From Legionella longbeachae (GTDB taxonomy: Bacteria > Pseudomonadota > Gammaproteobacteria > Legionellales > Legionellaceae), in the NCBI GenBank assembly GCA_016191305.1, contig JACPOX010000187.1, positions 1 to 18,207 of the forward strand: a DNA stretch of 18,207 bases, given 5' to 3'. Each line of letters begins with the position of its first letter. The first letter of the stretch is position 1. The position numbers and the translations under genes were made by a program. The notes under the pieces were generated by a model, which was given only the letters and a program-made list of their open reading frames with translations, made no database searches and had not been told where the DNA came from. Positions 15,686 through 18,207 of this stretch are shown here, piece after piece.

Positions 15686-17263
15686 ATGAAACGATTAATC
15701 ATTGTTTATATTTTTTTACTTATATCTAATACTTTTGCATGGTCTCATGGTGAATTAGGCAGTATTACATTTCCAACATCAACAACAAACCAAGTTGCGC
15801 AAAATTATTTTAAACAAGGGATATTGATGCTTCATAGTTTTGAATATGAAGAGTCCCGTAAACTTTTTAACCTTGCTATTTCTCATGACCCGGATTTTGT
15901 TATGGCTTATTGGGGATTGGCACAAACCTATAATCATCCTTTATGGAATGAACAAGATTTAACTGGCGCAAGAAATGCTTTAGCCCGTTTAGCATCAAAT
16001 CAATCGCTTCGTAAGAAGAAAACCAAAACTCTTCGAGAGCGTATGTTTCTGAACGCTATTGAGGCTCTTTATGGAAAGGGCGATAAGATTTATCGTGATA
16101 AACAATATGTGCTTAAAATGCATGATCTTTATAATAGATATCCTAATGATAATGAAATAGCCATATTTTATGCCCTATCTTTATTAGGTGTTAGTGAGGG
16201 AGTGCGTAATGAATCCTATTATATGCAGGCCGCCGGGATTATTGAGGAGGTATTTGCCGAAAATCCAAAACATCCTGGAGCGTTGCATTATGCGATTCAT
16301 AGCTTCGATGATCCGATTCATGCACCACTTGGATTACGAGCAGCTACTACTTACGCCAAAATTGCTCCGGATGCGTCTCACGCATTGCATATGCCTTCGC
16401 ATATATTTTTTGCTCTTGGCATGTGGCCAAATGTCATTAAATCGAATAAAGCTGCATGGGAAGCTGGTTTTAAACACATTCAACAAAAAAATTTAAAGGC
16501 ATCTGCTTATACGATACATGATTTACACGCACTGCAATGGCTAAGTTATGCGTACCTCCAAATAGCTAAACCTAAAAAAGCTTTAAAATCTCTTAACCAG
16601 TTACACGAAATTGCTCTTTCTACCAATTCGGCAATGAGTCGTTGGTATTATCTCAAAGCAAGGGCTGCTTTTTTATTAGAAATGCCAGGGTATACACTAG
16701 ATATAATGAAGAATGATGATCTAGAGCTGTCTGTTCAGTCTGAAACACTTTTTGTGGAACAATTTCAAGCATTTAAGCTACAAAAACCTGTTTCCACTTT
16801 AGCTATTCAGGAACTGCATCAATTCTTAGAAGCAAATCGACATCGAATTAATAAAAATGATCATATAAGCTTCTTTACTAATGTAACTGAAACTAGTGTA
16901 CTCGCAACAGAGATACTTGAGTTGGAATTAAAAGGATTACTTGCATGGCAGCAAGGAAACATAAATCAGGCCAAACATTGGTTGACTGCTGCTATTAAAA
17001 AAGAAAGCAAGATGAGTTTTAGTTACGGGCCACCATTTCCTGCTAAATCATCGTTTGAATTATATGGAGAATTGTTGTTATCTAAAAAGAAATATTTAAA
17101 AGCCAATTATTGGTTTTATCAATCTTTGAAGCGTAACCCACAAAAACATAGCTCTAAGATAGGTTTTAATGAAAGTAGTAGAGCGCTCAAAAAAAGGGGG
17201 CTACTACCTAAACAAATTCCGTTGTCATATTCGAATAAACTGATGATTAAAAAAACTAGGTAA
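15686..17263 (+). CDS. Exported tetratricopeptide repeat protein
   Basis: 525 aa with a signal peptide (residues 1-18, cleavage probably after NTFA) and a good AGGAA ribosome binding site 7 nt before the ATG. TPR-like helix pairs begin at about 37-90 (NYFKQGILMLHSFEYEESRKLF, DPDFVMAYWGLAQTYNHPLW) and recur near 275-345 and 425-505 (AWQQGNINQAKHWLTAAI, LLSKKKYLKANYWFYQSLKRNP). The central block, about 194-246, is rich in spaced histidines (H196, H201, H205, H212, H232, H235, H239), a pattern I recall from a widespread family of periplasmic TPR proteins of unknown function (HPGALHY, HSFDDP, HALHMPSH). The clustering suggests metal binding or a catalytic pocket, but no activity is known. Probably monocistronic; a palindromic element follows the stop. 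Confidence 0.85.
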   Translation: MKRLIIVYIFLLISNTFAWSHGELGSITFPTSTTNQVAQNYFKQGILMLHSFEYEESRKLFNLAISHDPDFVMAYWGLAQTYNHPLWNEQDLTGARNALARLASNQSLRKKKTKTLRERMFLNAIEALYGKGDKIYRDKQYVLKMHDLYNRYPNDNEIAIFYALSLLGVSEGVRNESYYMQAAGIIEEVFAENPKHPGALHYAIHSFDDPIHAPLGLRAATTYAKIAPDASHALHMPSHIFFALGMWPNVIKSNKAAWEAGFKHIQQKNLKASAYTIHDLHALQWLSYAYLQIAKPKKALKSLNQLHEIALSTNSAMSRWYYLKARAAFLLEMPGYTLDIMKNDDLELSVQSETLFVEQFQAFKLQKPVSTLAIQELHQFLEANRHRINKNDHISFFTNVTETSVLATEILELELKGLLAWQQGNINQAKHWLTAAIKKESKMSFSYGPPFPAKSSFELYGELLLSKKKYLKANYWFYQSLKRNPQKHSSKIGFNESSRALKKRGLLPKQIPLSYSNKLMIKKTR

Positions 17264-17265
17264 CT

Positions 17266-17421
17266 TTAGGGGCTGTTGACAATTCATCTTGAACTGCCTA
17301 CTTCCCGCGCTTTATGCTCGGGATCCATAGCTATCAAGTGTCAATAATTCTATTCTGATACTGGATTCTGCGCATAAAGCGCAGAACGTAGGCTCTAGAA
17401 GCAATTGTCAACACACTCTAA
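17266..17421. mobile_element. MITE-like palindromic element, about 155 bp, no coding capacity
   Basis: Ends are inverted repeats: TGTTGACAATT at 17274-17284 and its exact complement AATTGTCAACA at 17403-17413, inside longer imperfect arms bounded by TTAG (17266-17269) and CTAA (17418-17421). Inner inverted segments follow: CCTAC...GGATCCA (17297-17327) matches the complement of TGGATTC...GTAGG (17362-17392). Each inner segment is itself a hairpin: TTCTGCGC-ATAAA-GCGCAGAA at 17366-17386 is perfect, and 17303-17323 is a degenerate version. TTA/TAA at the borders may be target duplication. It lies between the convergent TPR and cyclodeaminase genes. Confidence 0.65.
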
Positions 17422-17444
17422 TTTATTGTAAATTAATCTGACAA

Positions 17445-18207
17445 CTACTGTCCTGACAGCGAAAAGGACATGCCTAGATTTTTGTGGGTGGCATTTTGGT
17501 AGACTAAAGCGGCAACGCTTAAATCCTGAATAGCCAATCCCACGGATTTGAATACGGTGAGCTGGTTTTTATAATCAGTATTTTTTTGGTTTAACCAATG
17601 ACCAATTTCAATAATCGAGTCTTGTTTTAATTGAAGCTCTTTAACAGCGCTGATGATTTCACCTGATTCGGCCAATACAGCTTCTAATTGATCGGCAATG
17701 ACTACTGCATGACTTAGTACATCGTTACTAATTTCTCGCATGCTAGGCGAATGGGAGCCTATTGCATTAATGTGTGCATGGGGTTGGACATCTTCAAAAT
17801 GAATAAGTGGCTCTGTGCTGTTGGTTGCAGTACAAATAATATCCGCGTCTCGAATGGCTAATGGAATGGACTCATAAACGTTAATGTCATATTGATTTTC
17901 AAGTTCAATTGCAAATTGCTGAGCATTTTTAATATTTCTTGACCACAATGATACATGTTGAATATCACGTACAGCAGCCACTGCTTCTAGCTGAGTTCTT
18001 GCTTGAGTTCCTGAGCCTATAATAGCTACATGACGTGCTGTATCTGTTGCAAAATAATTTGTGGCTAATCCAGAGACTGCCCCAGTTCTTAATGCTGTCA
18101 AAAAGCTTGCATCCATTAGTGCTTGAGGTTCACCGGTTTCTGCATTAAGCAGCATAATAAAACCGGTAATCGATGGTTTATTTTTCCCTAGATTATTAGG
18201 AAAAATA
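17445..18207 (-). CDS. Ornithine cyclodeaminase / mu-crystallin family protein, partial: N-terminus beyond right edge
   Basis: NAD(P)-dependent enzyme family whose members include ornithine cyclodeaminase (ornithine to proline plus ammonia), alanine dehydrogenase and ketimine reductases. The frame stays open from the stop at 17447-17445 to the right edge (about 253 codons); the Met at 18155 is internal because family residues continue upstream (IFPNNLGKNKPSITGFIMLL...). Features: MLLNAETGEPQALMDASFLTALRTGA, the Rossmann dinucleotide motif HVAIIGSGTQA, DIICTATNSTEPL, HINAIGSHSPSMREI, and a C-terminal VGLAIQDLSVAALVY. Family length is about 310-330, so roughly 60-75 N-terminal residues are missing. 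The exact substrate cannot be assigned from this fragment. Confidence 0.9.
   Translation of the reverse strand, partial: IFPNNLGKNKPSITGFIMLLNAETGEPQALMDASFLTALRTGAVSGLATNYFATDTARHVAIIGSGTQARTQLEAVAAVRDIQHVSLWSRNIKNAQQFAIELENQYDINVYESIPLAIRDADIICTATNSTEPLIHFEDVQPHAHINAIGSHSPSMREISNDVLSHAVVIADQLEAVLAESGEIISAVKELQLKQDSIIEIGHWLNQKNTDYKNQLTVFKSVGLAIQDLSVAALVYQNATHKNLGMSFSLSGQ

Noticed and set aside
18153..18155. ATG at 18155 as the start of the cyclodeaminase.
   Set aside because: Conserved family residues continue in frame up to the window edge, so this Met is internal.

Overview
The window is about 18.2 kb of AT-rich DNA (roughly one third G+C by eye). It looks like a Legionella-type gammaproteobacterial chromosome. 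The evidence is a near-perfect PmrA-type tandem box upstream of a hypothetical gene, a divergent eukaryotic-like protein kinase of the kind found among Dot/Icm effectors, a second effector-like kinase-fold gene broken by a frameshift, and a Gram-negative envelope gene set (bacterial alpha-2-macroglobulin, PBP1C, UPF0114). The genus assignment is inference. No rRNA, tRNA, CRISPR array or transposase gene was seen.

Layout. Positions 1-2196 (-) hold the first 732 codons of an aminopeptidase N that runs off the left edge; its catalytic zinc site is intact but its GAMEN motif is altered. Positions 2291-3043 (-) encode a DUF1868-like 2H phosphoesterase. Positions 3261-4523 (+) hold a PmrA box, a probable promoter, and two overlapping ORFs in different frames that read best as one frameshifted effector gene. 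Positions 4557-10459 (-) hold a translationally coupled pair: a giant alpha-2-macroglobulin gene with a CxEQ thioester, then a UPF0114/YqhA membrane protein. The alpha-2-macroglobulin ORF starts inside its first conserved domain, with no signal peptide, and recognisable homology continues upstream of its start until a stop codon. Positions 10460-10888 hold a palindromic repeat and two divergent promoter candidates. Positions 10889-13548 (+) are an operon of a small exported protein and the class A penicillin-binding protein PbpC. Positions 13625-15043 (-) encode the kinase-like protein. Positions 15245-15547 (+) hold a small hypothetical membrane protein gene. Positions 15686-17263 (+) encode an exported TPR protein. 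Positions 17266-17421 are a MITE-like palindromic element. Positions 17445-18207 (-) hold the C-terminal part of an ornithine cyclodeaminase/mu-crystallin family enzyme that runs off the right edge.

How the genes may work together. Bacterial alpha-2-macroglobulin and PbpC are a known envelope-defence pair: one traps invading proteases, the other rebuilds peptidoglycan. Here they are divergent rather than tandem, and the macroglobulin side appears to have lost its export signal next to a repeat. The two effector-like genes (3340-4523 and 13625-15043) are the accessory, host-directed component. The most interesting signals are the PmrA-controlled broken effector, the truncated macroglobulin, the atypical PepN motif, the divergent kinase, and three separate palindromic elements, two of them at gene ends or starts.
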